Source of the DNA: Symbiodinium natans
Taxonomy: Eukaryota > Sar > Dinophyceae > Suessiales > Symbiodiniaceae
Assembly: GCA_905221605.1 (NCBI GenBank)
Contig: CAJNDS010002635.1
Coordinates: 315,001 to 379,000, forward strand
Direction: 5' to 3'
Length of the DNA stretch: 64,000 nucleotides
Both the position numbers and the translations under genes were made by a program. Shown in pieces: positions 1 through 10,577 of this stretch. The notes under the pieces are model-generated. The model was not told the DNA's origin. It did no database searches and worked only from the letters and a program-made list of their open reading frames with translations. Position 1 is the first letter of the stretch, and each line of letters begins with the position of its first letter.

Positions 1-96
1 GCTTAGGGTTTAGGGTTTAGGGTTTAGGGTTTAGGGTTTAGGGTTTAGGGTTTAGGGTTTAGGGTCGAGGGTTTAGGGTTTAGGGTTTAGGGTTGA
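1..96 (+). repeat. TTTAGGG telomere-type array at window edge
   Basis: About a dozen tandem TTTAGGG units, one with a GTCGAGG variant. The same motif recurs throughout the window in both orientations, so this is an interstitial array and not evidence of a chromosome end. Confidence 0.9.
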
Positions 97-276
97 GGCC
101 ATCTTAAGAGCTAAGAGAACACCCCAGAAAAGCCCAATCAAAACAAATGAAGCCCACTGCCCGCCTCTTCTTTGATGATTTGTTTGTCTTGTTTGTCTTC
201 GCTTCAGAGGCCCCGACCACCATCCTTCGCGGCGTCCGAAGGTCGTGACGCCGTGGAAAGTCCTGGAAGTTTGCAA

Positions 277-314
<38 letters not shown>

Positions 315-463
315 AGGGGGCGACGAAGAGGAGAGCAACACCCAAATTTCTAAACCCTAAACCCTCAACCCTCCACCCTAAACCCTAAACCTACACCCTA
401 AACCCTAAACCTACACCCTAAAAACCCTAAACCGGCGCCGGAGCCAACACTGTTGGGGCCGGC

Positions 464-2166
464 GCATGGCGTTGTAGAGGTTGATGAAGAAGGCCTGGGC
501 TGTAAGGTAGCACGAGTAGCAATACACCCCTAAACCCTGTAAGCCCTAAAACACCCTAAACCCAGCACCCAGAACCCCAAATTTACCCTAAACCCTAAAC
601 CCTAAGCCCTAAGCCCTAAACCCTAAACCCTGAACCCTGAACCCTAAACCCTGAACCCTGAACCCTGAACCCAGAACCCTAAACCCTGAACCCTAAACAC
701 CCCATTGCCACCTCTCTTGGGACCCCGAACCCCGCACCGGCCTTCCGGTCCGCCTCGCCCAAAGCTTCCAGCTCTGGCCGGAGCCGGGGCCTTTTGAAGT
801 CAAAGTCTGAGCAAAAGACCGTAAACCCTTTACCCTAAACCCTTTGCCCTAAACCCTCAGCCCTAAACCAAATTTTGGGGTGTGTAGGGTCTATGGGGTG
901 TATAGAGCGTCCTGCATGTATAGGGTGTAAGGTGTGGAGGGTTTAGGGCTTAGGGTTCTGAAAAACATGGCAGCCGGCCACAACCCCACAAAGTCGGATC
1001 AGTTTTTTTCCAAGCATCAGCGGCAAGCCCTGTTTAGCAGACCCTAAACCCTAAACAACCCCAAACCCTAAACCCCAAACCCCAAACCCTAAACCCCAAA
1101 CCCTAAACCCTAAACCCTAAACCCTTACCCTTTTGGGGCTCATAATTGGTCCTCAAGGGGCGAACAAAGTCTCCTGTCTGAGGAAGGCGCTCGCCGATCT
1201 CGGCCGCCAGGGCGCGAAAGAGGCTCCACCTAACCAGCAGATTTGCTAGGGTTTAGGGTTTAGGGTTTAGGGTTTAGGGTTTAGGGTTCAGGGTGTAGGG
1301 CTTAGGGCTTTGGTGACCAAACGAACCCTAAAATTGGGGTCATATACCCTATACTACTCGAATTCCTACTAAGGTTATATGAACCCAGAGACCCTTTTAG
1401 GGTTCATTTCGTCCCCGAGGAATGTGGCCGTTCAACTCGGTGGCTTAGAGTGTGCGTTTGGATCTAGGCATCTCTGCACATTTGACGTAGGGTACATATT
1501 TCTTGTACCCCCAAAAAGGACACCCAATACATATATATATATATATATGTATATATAAATATACACTCACCAACACTAAAAAGGAACCTTGTATACACCT
1601 AACAATAGCAGTAATATAAACCCCCTACTTCACATCGCTTCCATTCTCCGCGTGCCCGGCTGCGAAGACGCGCACATGGCCACATAGTCGACGTCGTTGC
1701 CTTATCGGCGGACCAGAAGATATCGGATGGATCCGACTACACATATATCCACGATGGGCAGAGAACGAGTCTATGGTTGTGAGTGCTTTTTTGTGCCTTT
1801 AAGTCGCGAAGGCCTTGCCCACTTCTGCAAGGGCCCTGCTCACAACATCCTGCAGAGCTCAGCCCAGTGCAGAAGTGGCGAAACAAAGTGCCCCACGAAA
1901 AAAAAAAATCAAGAAGCTTCGGTTCTTTTGTAGAAGGAGAGAAGTCAGTGACCAGTGCCCTAAACCCTAAACCCTAAACCCTCAACCCTCAACCCTCAAC
2001 CCTCAACCCTAAACCCTCTGGGGTGTCTGCTGGCAGGATCAAAGAAGTCCTCCAGCAGCTGCAACCTCGGCTTGACATGCACAATGAGGCAAAGCGAAGC
2101 CTTCTACTAGTAGATTACTTAGTAGATGTCTGCAACTCGCTGAGTTGGGGATACAAGCGAAGGAGG

Positions 2167-2211
<45 letters not shown>

Positions 2212-3847
2212 GCAGAGAGAGGGAGAGAGGGAGAGAGAGAGAGGGAGAGAGAGAGAGGGAGAGAGAGGGAGAGAGAGGGAGGCACTGAAACGGGGACGGT
2301 GTTACCCTGATGCTTCCTCTGGCTGCTACTGTACCCTCTGCAGCGCTTTCCGGGGTCGGTGCATCACCTGCCTCAGCAGGGCCTGAGACGGAGGGTCGAC
2401 TGGCTACCAAGACCTCTTATGGGGTGTGACCACCACTATGGGCAAGACCACCGGTTGACCCGAGCTTTGCTTCTCCACCCGAAACCCTATGCCCCCTGAA
2501 CACCAAAAGCCCAAAACACCCTAAACACTCCAAAACCCTCCAACAGAAACCCAAGAAAGCCCTCAAAAAACCTAGAAAGCCTTTAAGCCACCTGCTAAAC
2601 ACCCCCCCCCTCCCCCAAAACAACGCAGAGTCCTCGGAGACCAATTATGAACCCAAAACTGGTTTAGGGTTTGGGGGTTCAGGCTTCATAATGCCTTCAT
2701 GGGACTTGTGGTAGAGGGCATAGGCATAAGGTCTATGACCCCTCCCAAACCCGAAACCCGAAACCCTAAAACCTAAAGCCTAAATCCTAAACCCTAAGCC
2801 CTAAACTCTAAACCCGAAACCCCAATTTTTGGGGGGAGTTTTCTCTTTGATTCTCCCCAAGAAAATTCCGGGGCGCCCGGCCACGAGTTCTGAGGCGCTG
2901 CCGCCCAAGGCCGGCCCCGGCTCTGGGGCTCCCGGCGCCTTCGAGTTTATAGGTTTAGGGCTTAGGGCCTAGGGTTTATAGGGTTTAGGGTTTAGGGTTT
3001 TAGGGTTTTAGGGTTTTAGGGTTTTAGGGTTTTAGGGTTTTAGGGTTTTAGGGTTTTAGGGTTTTAGGGTTTTAGGGTTCTAGGGTTTTAGGGTTTAGGG
3101 CTAGGGGCCCGGGGGGGGGGGGGGGGGGGGGGGAGGGGGCAGTTTGTTTAGGATTTCTGTAGAGATTTTTGAAGTAAGGGTGCTTTGAGGGTGTTTAGGG
3201 CTTTGGAGCTGGGCGTTTTAGGGGCTTCGAGGGGTTTTCGCTGCAGCTGGGCTCGAGGGTCCGGCTTACCACTGACGGGTTGGGGTGATTATCTACCCCC
3301 CCGCCCCAACTGAACCCTGAACCCTCTACCCTAAAAGTTGTTGGCACAGGCTGGCATCGGCAAAAGCCATGTGGGGGGGGGGAGTCCTAAACCCTCAGCC
3401 CCTGAAGCCCCAAATCCTAAACCTGGTAAATCCTAAACCCTAAACCTTGTAAATTCCTAAATCCTAAACCGCAAACCCTGTAAACCCCTAAATCCTAAAC
3501 CCCAAACCTTGCAAACCCCTAAATCCTAAACCCCAAACCTTGCAAACCCCTAAATCCTAAACCCCAAAATCCTAAACCCTAAACCTTGTAAACCCCTAAA
3601 TCCTCAACCCCAAACCTTGCAAACTCCTACATCCTAAACCCCAAACTTTGCAAACCCCTGAATGCTAAACCCCCAAATCCTAAACCCAAACCTTGTAAAC
3701 CGCCAAATAGGCTCTGCATCCTAAACCCCAAACCCTTGTAAATCCTAAACCCTAGACCCTAAACCCTAAACCCTTGTAAACCCTACACCTTATGCGCCCC
3801 GAGGCTCCCACGGCCGCCAGGTTCAGCGGCACGTTCCGGCTCTGGTC
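464..3847 (-). CDS. DUF547-type protein gene, small-exon, partial
   Basis: I place exons at 1174-1229, 742-806 and 464-494 (read high to low); reading phase is kept across both junctions. The spliced reading includes ERLPQT, then FDFKRPRLRPELEALG, then AFFINLYNAM. The last motif is the signature of the DUF547 family (AFFINLYNAL followed by H), and the codon split at 464 could complete that His. Donors are GA and GC, acceptors AG|G. Two weaker upstream exons, 3789-3847 (reads NVPLNLAAVG) and 2880-2938 (reads PGPALGGSASELV), join in phase 0 but have no family motif. Introns are TTTAGGG-type arrays; the one between 806 and 1174 is flanked by an 8-bp direct repeat, CAAAGTCT. DUF547 proteins are poorly characterised. 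The gene leaves the window on the left and its start was not found. Confidence 0.55.
578..700 (-). repeat. CCCTAAA/CCCTGAA array
   Basis: Mixed telomere-type units, with AACCCTGAACCC variants grouped together. It lies between two exons of the DUF547-type gene. Confidence 0.85.
967..1041 (+). CDS. possible plus-strand coding fragment
   Basis: An ATG opens a 26-codon frame (begins MAAGHNPTKSDQFF) between telomere-type arrays. It sits inside the intron between two minus-strand exons. No family recognised; it may be chance. Confidence 0.2.
1310..1422. mobile_element. introner family 1 copy
   Basis: The copy runs from TGACCAAACGAACCCTAAAA to the right end TTCATTTCGTCCCCGAGG. The core is the usual TTGGGGTCATATACCC...AAGGTTATATGAACC. 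Both inverted ends contain AACCCTAAA, a telomere-type unit. Confidence 0.75.
2023..2150 (+). CDS. possible plus-strand exon
   Basis: An AG acceptor-like site is followed by an open amphipathic helix reading (KEVLQQLQPRLDMHNEAK). It runs into a GA microsatellite. No homology recognised, and the neighbouring gene is on the other strand. Weak. Confidence 0.25.
2168..2280 (+). repeat. (GA)n microsatellite
   Basis: Long GA/GGGAGA purine tract. The long Glu-Arg and Ser-Leu reading frames across it are repeat artefacts. Confidence 0.9.
2339..2402 (-). CDS. possible minus-strand exon
   Basis: A minus reading after TGAG|GC gives GDAPTPESAAEGTVAARG, a disordered Ala/Glu/Pro segment bounded by AG|G. 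It could belong to the DUF547-type gene. Low confidence. Confidence 0.25.
2959..3105 (+). repeat. TTTTAGGG variant array, then poly-G
   Basis: About ten units of the 8-mer TTTTAGGG in a row after TTTAGGG units, followed by a G run at 3109-3133. It is a locally homogenised variant of the telomere motif. Confidence 0.9.
3388..3785 (-). repeat. degenerate CCTAAACC(C/T)TTGTAAA repeats
   Basis: Higher-order repeat of about 30 bp (CCCTAAATCCTAAACCCCAAACCTTG) built from telomere-like units, lying between candidate exons. Confidence 0.75.
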
Positions 3848-4231
3848 CTGGGAGGGGGGGGGGGGGGGGGGTGGGGGTGTTTTTATTGATAAAAAGTTGA
3901 ACATGAAAACAAGCTAGCCTAAAAGAAGGAACCTTAAAGTGAAGGGTCCAGGGGTCAAGCTGAAGCAACAAACGCCCTGCCAGGAGTTGAGAAACGCGGC
4001 CCTGCGACAACTTTTTTTGGGGACTAAATGAGCCCTAAAAGGGTTTATGGCTCATATACCTGAATAAGAAAGTATAGTAATGTTGCACCCTCTTTAGTGT
4101 GGGGGCCCCCCCCCCCCCCCTGAACAGTCGAGGCGTGGGTTGGGTCCTGATTAAAGGGCTCCGGGGGTTTATATGATTTTAATAGGGAGGAGTTTAGATA
4201 GATTTAAAAGGGATTAGAGAAGATGTAATCA

Positions 4232-4370
4232 GTAGTAGTACTTAGTAGTACTAAGTAGTACTAAGTAGTACTAAGTAGTACTAAGTAGTACTTAGTAATT
4301 ACTTCGTAGTACTTCGTAGTACTTCGTAGTACTTTGTCGTACTTAGTAGTACTAGTTAGTACTAAGAAGG
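4232..4370. repeat. AGTACTAAGT / AGTACTTCGT palindromic repeat
   Basis: Ten-base units containing AGTACT repeat about twelve times, changing from AGTACTAAGT to AGTACTTCGT in the middle. AGTACT is self-complementary, so the tract can form many small hairpins. It lies at the left margin of the CTCAG-rich element. Confidence 0.85.
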
Positions 4371-5091
4371 AGTAGGAGCCCTGAGAAGCCTTAATTAAGC
4401 TCAGAATCCCCTTCGCCTGCCATCCTCAGAGCCTTTTGCTTTCAGCATTCGCACTTCCGCCTGATCTCCTGCCTGAGTTCGTCTCAGCCATGACCCTTTG
4501 GCTGCACTAAGGGGGGGGGGAAGGGGGTCCTTCAGGAGGAGCCTGAGGAAGAGGAAGGGGCCTGAGGAAGATAAGCGAGTGAGGGGGCCACCATTTTTTT
4601 AAATTTAAGACTTGGCCTGAGTCCCCACTCAGGCTCAGTCACTCTGCGAAAAGATACTCAGGGGGATGCTGAGGGTCGGGCTGAGGGCTTGGGTTATAGG
4701 GTTGAATTATTTGTTTAATTAGGGTTCAATTAGTCAGGGGTGAAGTGGGTTTATTCAGGGCTAATTTAAGGGTTTAGGGTTGAAGCCCAATGACCTAAAC
4801 CCAAACCCTAAACCCTAAAGAAACCCCTTTGCATCTAAGGAAGACTCAGATGAAGATGGCCGTCTTCCTGAGCTTTGCCCTCCTCAGTGGGCTCAGCTTG
4901 GCCAGCTGCTGGGCTGCACTTAGTCTGACTAGCTTCAGTGAGGGCTTGCATTTAGGCACTGAGACAGGAGTGAGTGCTTGCATCTAGGACTGAGACAGAG
5001 CTTGAGCATGAGGAACTTGTTTTTTCTTCAGAGCGCTTTTGGTCCTCAGCATCCTCACCAGCAGCTCGCCTAAGTAATCACTTAGCGAGCC

Positions 5092-6090
5092 ATGTCCTTC
5101 CCGCCATTGAAGGCTTCTTCTCAGGCTCCTCCTCAGAGCTCTGCTCAGCCGGTGCTTATCCCTCAGAGCCTGGTGCCTCCACCACCACCTGAGCCCCACC
5201 AGCTCTTCAGAGTTGGTGTTGAGGGTCCTAAGCAAAGGCTTCAGTACGACCGCACCATCGAGCCTGAGCCCTTCTTCCTTTGTCCTCAGTGTGAGGATCG
5301 TAAGGTGCACACTAAGATCTTCCTCAGCCGAATCCTGCATCAGACCAGGTGTGTTGAGTGCCACGGCTCCTGGCCGGCCTCAGTCATCCTCAGGTTCCAC
5401 ACTGAGATCCTTCCCATGATTGAGGACCTGCCCTGGAGCAGACACTTAGCCCTGAGGTACCGAGTCATTCCTCAGAACAAGATGACGCCGAACTCAGGAG
5501 TGGACCTGAGCTTTCGTGGTCAGCCTGGGTCTGAGGCTGTGCCTAAGGCAAGCCCTCCCAATCCTCCTGAGGAAGATGAGCCATGGAGTGCAGAGTCGGT
5601 TCAGAGGTGGCTGAGGAAGACTGAGGACCGCCTCTCAGCCCTGGCCTTCAAGCTGAGAGGTTCCGGCCACTCAGAGAATGCCCTGAGAGACTGCATCTAC
5701 GATGTCAGGGCAGCTCAGAAGGATGCCTCAGGCCTGCTTGAGGACCTCCATTCTCAGGTCAAAGACTATGAGGACCTCATTGAGGCTGTGCGAAGCTTTG
5801 AGGAAGACTGCCTTCAGGGCCATCTTGAGCTTGCCGACCATGTTGAGGAGAGGCTGGACTCGAGGCGAGCTGAGAGGGAGGCTCAGCAGGCCCAGCGGGC
5901 TCAGGCAAGTGCTGAGCCTGTTCCTCAGCCCAATTCTGAGAGCGACCTGAGCGGCCTGAGCCCTGAGGAGCAAGCTCAGCTGAAGAAGCTTCTGGCGAAG
6001 ATGGGCCAGGGCCAAGCCTCAGCAACATCCTCAGCATCATCGTCAGGCCAGCAAGCTGAGACCGCCGAGAACTGGCTGAGGCACCAGTGA
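5092..6090 (+). CDS. zinc-finger / coiled-coil part of CTCAG-rich transposon gene
   Basis: ATG at 5092 (context GAGCCATGT) directly follows an in-frame TAG, which fixes the start. The 332-codon frame begins with a Pro/Ser/Gln-rich stretch. Near residues 64-92 it has CPQC...CVEC, a four-cysteine zinc-binding pattern. A charged helical part follows (about 165-270), then a Glu/Gln/Ser-rich tail. Written as one ORF it stops with TGA at 6088-6090, but downstream exons with the same CTCAG/CTGAG word bias suggest it is the 5' exon of a longer gene, probably left through a GC or GA donor. Specific function unknown; DNA or protein binding is inferred from the Cys pattern. Confidence 0.6.
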   Translation: MSFPPLKASSQAPPQSSAQPVLIPQSLVPPPPPEPHQLFRVGVEGPKQRLQYDRTIEPEPFFLCPQCEDRKVHTKIFLSRILHQTRCVECHGSWPASVILRFHTEILPMIEDLPWSRHLALRYRVIPQNKMTPNSGVDLSFRGQPGSEAVPKASPPNPPEEDEPWSAESVQRWLRKTEDRLSALAFKLRGSGHSENALRDCIYDVRAAQKDASGLLEDLHSQVKDYEDLIEAVRSFEEDCLQGHLELADHVEERLDSRRAEREAQQAQRAQASAEPVPQPNSESDLSGLSPEEQAQLKKLLAKMGQGQASATSSASSSGQQAETAENWLRHQ

Positions 6091-6307
6091 TCGCTACCTG
6101 AGTCAGCGATCAGATCTGTCTCCTGAGAGAGACTGTTTTTTTGCACTGTCTCCTGAGAGAGACCGATTTTTGAAGAAGGCCTGAGAGCCTGAGAAGACTC
6201 CTGCTGAGATGTGTGAAAAGGAGTGCCTCAGTGAAGCCAAGGGTTCCCAAGCGATGAACTAAGTGGGGTTCAGTATTCCTTGAGTTCTGCATGTCCTCGC
6301 ATCTCAG

Positions 6308-8499
6308 GTCCAGTCACCTCAGAGCTCTCGGTTCTGGTGACTCAGCTCAAGGACTGGGGTTTGGACGCCTCAGTCTGGGTTCCTCAGCTGCTTTTGGTGT
6401 TTCTGAAACTACTTAGGGCTTAATTAGGGCTTAGGGTGGTTTAGGGTTTAGGGTTTAGGGTTTAATTAGGGTTTAGGGTTTAATTAGGGTTTAGGGTGGT
6501 TTAGGGTTTAAGGTTTAGGGTTTAATTAGGGTTTAGGGTTTAGGGTTTAATTAGGGTTTAGGGTTAAGGGTTTTCCGCGCTCAGGCTCACATCTTCGTCC
6601 TGAGCTTCGTCTTCGGGGTCGCCTTCAAGATGTACAAGTTCCTGAGTGATGTCCTCTGGTACCTGCAAGCTCAGGACACGTGTCTCAGTTCAACCCTGAT
6701 CCCTAAACCCTTAGACCCTAAACCCTAAACCCGAGACCCTAACCCGAAACCTTAATTAACCCTAAGCCCTAATGAAACCCTACACCCTAAACCTGGAGGA
6801 GGGATGGCTCAGTGGTATCTCAGACAGGGTCACCCACATTGAGCGCCGAGACTCAGGCAGCACCTCAGGCAAACCCAGAAACCCAGAAATCCCTAAGCCC
6901 TTAAACCCCTACAGCCCCTCAGCCCTGAAACGCCTTAGTTACTACAACTCCTAAACCCATAACCCCTAATTAATTACTGAGTAATTAATGAAGTCCTATT
7001 CTTGCCAATCTGAGGCCAAGATTATACCTCAGGAGATTCCTGGGATGCCCTGAGGCACCTCACCCAGGTCTTCTACGAGTTTGACCCTGAGGCTGGGCTT
7101 CAGGAAGGGTTTAGGGTTTGGGTTTAGGGTTTAGGGTTTAATTAGGGTTTAGGGTTTAATTAGGGTTTAGGGTTTAATTAGGGTTGAGGGTTTAGGGTTT
7201 AGGGTTTAGGGTTTAGGGTTTAGGGTTTTTAATTAGGGTCTAGGGTTTAGGGTTTAGGGTGTAGGGTTTAGGGTTTAGGGTTTAATTAGGGTTTAGGGTT
7301 AATTAGGGCACCTCAAGCCATTCTGAGGCAGGTGGTTCTCAGATCCTCTTCGACATGTTCCTGAGGGTTCGCAACTCCTTAGGCAAGCAGACAAGCTGGG
7401 AACGTCAGGCAAGCAGACTGCACTAAGTTCTGTTTTGTAATTAGTAATTAGAGGTCCCACTAAACTAACCTTCTGAGGTCTTAATTAGGCCTTGCTGTTC
7501 AGCTTAGGCTTTTATGGCTGAGTGGGATGTGCTCCTCAGCACAGCCATCCTCAGTGTGAAGTCTGAGATCTTCTATCAGAGGCTGGTCAGAGTGCCACAA
7601 CAGCACTGAGGGTAGGGTTTAGGGTCTAGGGTTTAGGGTTGTATATAGGGGGTAATTAAGAAATTTTAATTAATATATTATACTATATCATATTAATTAT
7701 ACTATATTTAGCTGATTAGGATGTCGTCATTTAGTTTTAGTTTCTTGACCTCAGGTCCTCGAAGGAAAGACTCAGCCTTTGCCTGAGCACGAAGCGACCC
7801 TCAGCAATCTGCTCAGGCCAGAGGTTGCTAAGCTTTTCTTTGACTCAGCAGCCTGACTGATAATTAGCATCAGTCCGTCATTAATTAGTTACTCAAGTAA
7901 GTACAGTTGTTCAGATTAGCCTCACCTAAGGCATCTGTTGAGTCGAGGGCGAGTCGCTTAGCTGACTGGTCCTCAGCCGGTCACCTTTACGACTCAGTAA
8001 ACAGCCGCCTCAGGGCCCTTCAGCAGAAGGTTGCTCAGGCAAGCACTTTAGGGTTTAGGGTTTAGGGTTTCGGGTTTAGGGGTTTAGGGTTTAGGGTTTA
8101 ATTAGGGTTTAGGGTTTAGGGACCCTAAACCCTAAACCCTAAACCCTAAACCCTAAACCCTAACCCCTAACCCCTAAACCCTAATTAAACCCTAGTTAAA
8201 CCCTAAACCCTAAACCCTAAACCCTAAACCCTAAACCCTAAACCCTAAACCCTAAACCCTGAACCTAAGGCTCAAGACCTGGCAGTGAGCTTCCAGTCCA
8301 TCAGCACGATGCCTCAGGCACCTTCTGCTCTGCCTGAGTGGAACACGGAACTTGAGGCCAGGACAAACCCTAAGCCCTAAGCCCTAAACCCTAAACCCTA
8401 AACCCTAAACCCTAAACCCTATTAAACCCTAAACCCTAAACCGAAATCCCTGAGGTGTTGCGATGGAAGACTGAGCTGCATCTCTCAGGAGCAGCTCAG
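6308..8499 (+). CDS. ten small exons of the transposon gene in TTTAGGG introns
   Basis: Exons: 6308-6417, 6585-6674, 6799-6868, 7033-7103, 7328-7408, 7508-7591, 7755-7847, 7931-8038, 8270-8356, 8455-8499. Every junction keeps frame, no exon contains a stop, and each is bounded by AG|G and a GC, GA or GT donor. Sample readings: KFLSDVLWYL, ALRHLTQVFYEF, LFDMFLRVRNSL, SEIFYQRLV, DSVNSRLRALQQ. The intervening introns are largely TTTAGGG/TTTAATTAGGG arrays. Several junctions show the same first bases after donor and acceptor (GCT at 6418/6585, GCA at 7848/7931). The peptide is helical and unrecognised. The link from the 5092-6090 ORF to the first exon is not resolved. Confidence 0.6.
6425..6570 (+). 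repeat. TTTAGGG / TTTAATTAGGG array in intron
   Basis: Telomere-type units alternating with TTTAATTAGGG, lying exactly between two in-phase exons (6308-6417 and 6585-6674). Confidence 0.85.
7107..7310 (+). repeat. TTTAGGG / TTTAATTAGGG array in intron
   Basis: Same mixed array between exons 7033-7103 and 7328-7408. The intron starts with a GA donor (CTTCAG|GAAGGG). Confidence 0.85.
8043..8269. repeat. head-to-head telomere-type array forming an intron
   Basis: TTTAGGG units run to about 8122, then switch to CCCTAAA, giving a potential giant hairpin. The array lies between exons 7931-8038 and 8270-8356; donor CTCAG|GCAAGC, acceptor CCTAAG|GCTC. Confidence 0.85.
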
Positions 8500-8653
8500 G
8501 CCTAAAGGGCCTCAGACAACAGCAGACAACAGCAGACATTTTTGAGTGCAAAAGTGAGCTCTGAGTCTTTCTTGCTTTGTGACTAAGCCCGGAACCCTAC
8601 TTAACCAACACCCTAGTGGCTCAAGCCAGCAAGAGGCTCAGAACCATCAGGCT

Positions 8654-10490
8654 AAGGCCCGCCTTTAAGCCCAGACAGCCCGGCATCCGAAATCGGGGCT
8701 CCGGGCCGGGGCCCGGTCATTAAAGAGGGTCCCGAATCAGTCCCACTATTGGGGGTCCGAGGGGGCCCCTGGACCACCCCCTTGCCGGATTGAGGGGGAC
8801 CAATTTTTCAAAAGGTTTCCTTAAAGGAAACCATTGGTTTCGGGCCGGTTGGAATTCCGGAAATCGGCCTTTGAAATCCCAAGGCCCGGCTTTAAAATCA
8901 AAAGGCCCGCCTTTAAGCCCAGACAGCCCGGCATCCGAAATCGGGGCTCCGGGCCGGGGCCCGGTCATTAAAGAGGGTCCCGAATCAGTCCCACTATTGG
9001 GGGTCCGAGGGGGCCCCTGGACCACCCCCTTGCCGGATTGAGGGGGACCAATTTTTCAAAAGGTTTCCTTAAAGGAAACCATTGGTTTCGGGCCGGTTGG
9101 AATTCCGGAAATCGGCCTTTGAAATCCGAAGGCCCGGCTTTAAAATCAAAAGGCCCGCCTTTAAGCCCAGACAGCCCGGCATCCGAAAATCGGGGCTCCG
9201 GGCCGGGGCCCGGACATTAAAGAGGGTCCCGAATCAGTCCCACTATTGGGGGTCCGAGGGGGCCCCTGGACCACCCCCTTGCCGGATTGAGGGGGACCAA
9301 TTTTTCAAAAGGTTTCCTTAAAGGAAACCATTGGTTTCGGGCCGGTTGGAATTCCGGAAATCGGCCTTTGAAATCCCAAGGCCCGGCTTTAAAATCAAAA
9401 GGCCCGCCTTTAAGCCCAGACAGCCCGGCATCCGAAATCGGGGCTCCGGGCCGGGGCCCGGTCATTAAAGAGGGTCCCGAATCAGTCCCACTATTGGGGG
9501 TCCGAGGGGGCCCCTGGACCACCCCCTTGCCGGATTGAGGGGGACCAATTTTTCAAAAGGTTTCCTTAAAGGAAACCATTGGTTTCGGGCCGGTTGGAAT
9601 TCCGGAAATCGGCCTTTAAATCCCAAGGCCCGGCTTTAAAATCAAAAGGCCCGCCTTTAAGCCCAAACAGCCCGGCATCCGAAATCGACCCTCCGGGCCG
9701 GGGCCCGGTCATTAAAGAGGGTCCCGAATCAGTCCCACTATTGGGGGTCCGAGGGGGCCCCTGGACCACCCCCTTGCCGGATTGAGGGAAACCAATTTTT
9801 CAAAAGGTTTCCTTAAAGGAAACCATTGGTTTCGGGCCGGTTGGAATTCCGGAAACCGGCCCGTGAAATCCGAAGGCCCGGCGTTAAAACCAAAAGGCCC
9901 GCCTTTAAGCCCAGACAGCCCGGCATCCGAAATCGGGGCTCCGGGCCGGGGCCCGGTCATTAAAGAGGGTCCCGAATCAGTCCCACTATTGGGGGTCCGA
10001 GGGGGCCCCTGGACCACCCCCTTGCCGGATTGAGGGGGACCAATTTTTCAAAAGGTTTCCTTAAAGGAAACCATTGGTTTCGGGCCGGTTGGAATTCCGG
10101 AAATCGGCCTTTGAAATCCCAAGGCCCGGCTTTAAAATCCAAAGGCCCGCCTTTAAGCCCAGACAGCCCGGCATCCGAAATCGGGGCTCCGGGCCGGGGC
10201 CCGGTCATTAAAGAGGGTCCCGAATCAGTCCCACTATTGGGGGTCCGAGGGGGCCCCTGGACCACCCCCTTGCCGGATTGAGGGGGACCAATTTTTCAAA
10301 AGGTTTCCTTAAAGGAAACCATTGGTTTCGGGCCGGTTGGAATTCCGGAAATCGGCCTTTGAAATCCCAAGGCCCGGCTTTAAAATCAAAAGGCCCGCCT
10401 TTAAGCCCAGACAGCCCGGCATCCGAAATCGGGGCTCCGGGCCGGGGCCCGGTCATTAAAGAGGGTCCCGAATCAGTCCCACTATTGGGG
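8654..10490 (+). repeat. 248-bp satellite array, about 7.4 copies
   Basis: A 248-bp unit repeats nearly identically from 8654 to 10490, with a few 1-bp indels. Each unit carries several palindromes: GGTTTCCTTAAAGGAAACC, CCGGGCCGGGGCCCGG, GGAATTCC and GGGGCCCC. Because 248 is not a multiple of three, the 83- and 101-codon frames restart in every unit on both strands and are not genes. The array lies in the intron between transposon-gene exons at 8499 and 10578. Confidence 0.95.
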
Positions 10491-10577
10491 GGCCATCTGC
10501 GACACGATCTCCTAAGAAAAAAAACCCTAATCTCTAAAGGAAACCCTAAGAAAGGCCTTCATCTTGCCTGAGCACAG

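Noticed and set aside
1-96. True chromosome telomere at the left edge
   Set aside because: The array is short, carries a variant unit, and identical arrays occur everywhere in the window; genes continue beyond it.
967-1041. PIP-like motif in the short plus-strand frame (DQFFSKH)
   Set aside because: It does not fit the Q-x-x-L-x-x-F-F spacing, and the frame lies inside an intron of the opposite-strand gene.
2339-2402. Plus-strand CxxC...CxxC zinc-finger reading
   Set aside because: Only about 20 codons before a stop and no continuation; the minus reading with AG|G boundaries fits neighbours better.
5092-6090. Stand-alone 332-residue gene
   Set aside because: Kept as part of the larger transposon gene because the unusual CTCAG/CTGAG bias and exon series continue directly downstream; a separate gene remains possible.
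8654-10490. CRISPR-like array (regular repeats)
   Set aside because: The repeats are contiguous with no unique spacers, in a eukaryotic context.
8720-10571. Series of 83- and 101-codon ORFs on both strands
   Set aside because: They are the 248-bp satellite read repeatedly; the period is not a multiple of three and both strands are open equally.
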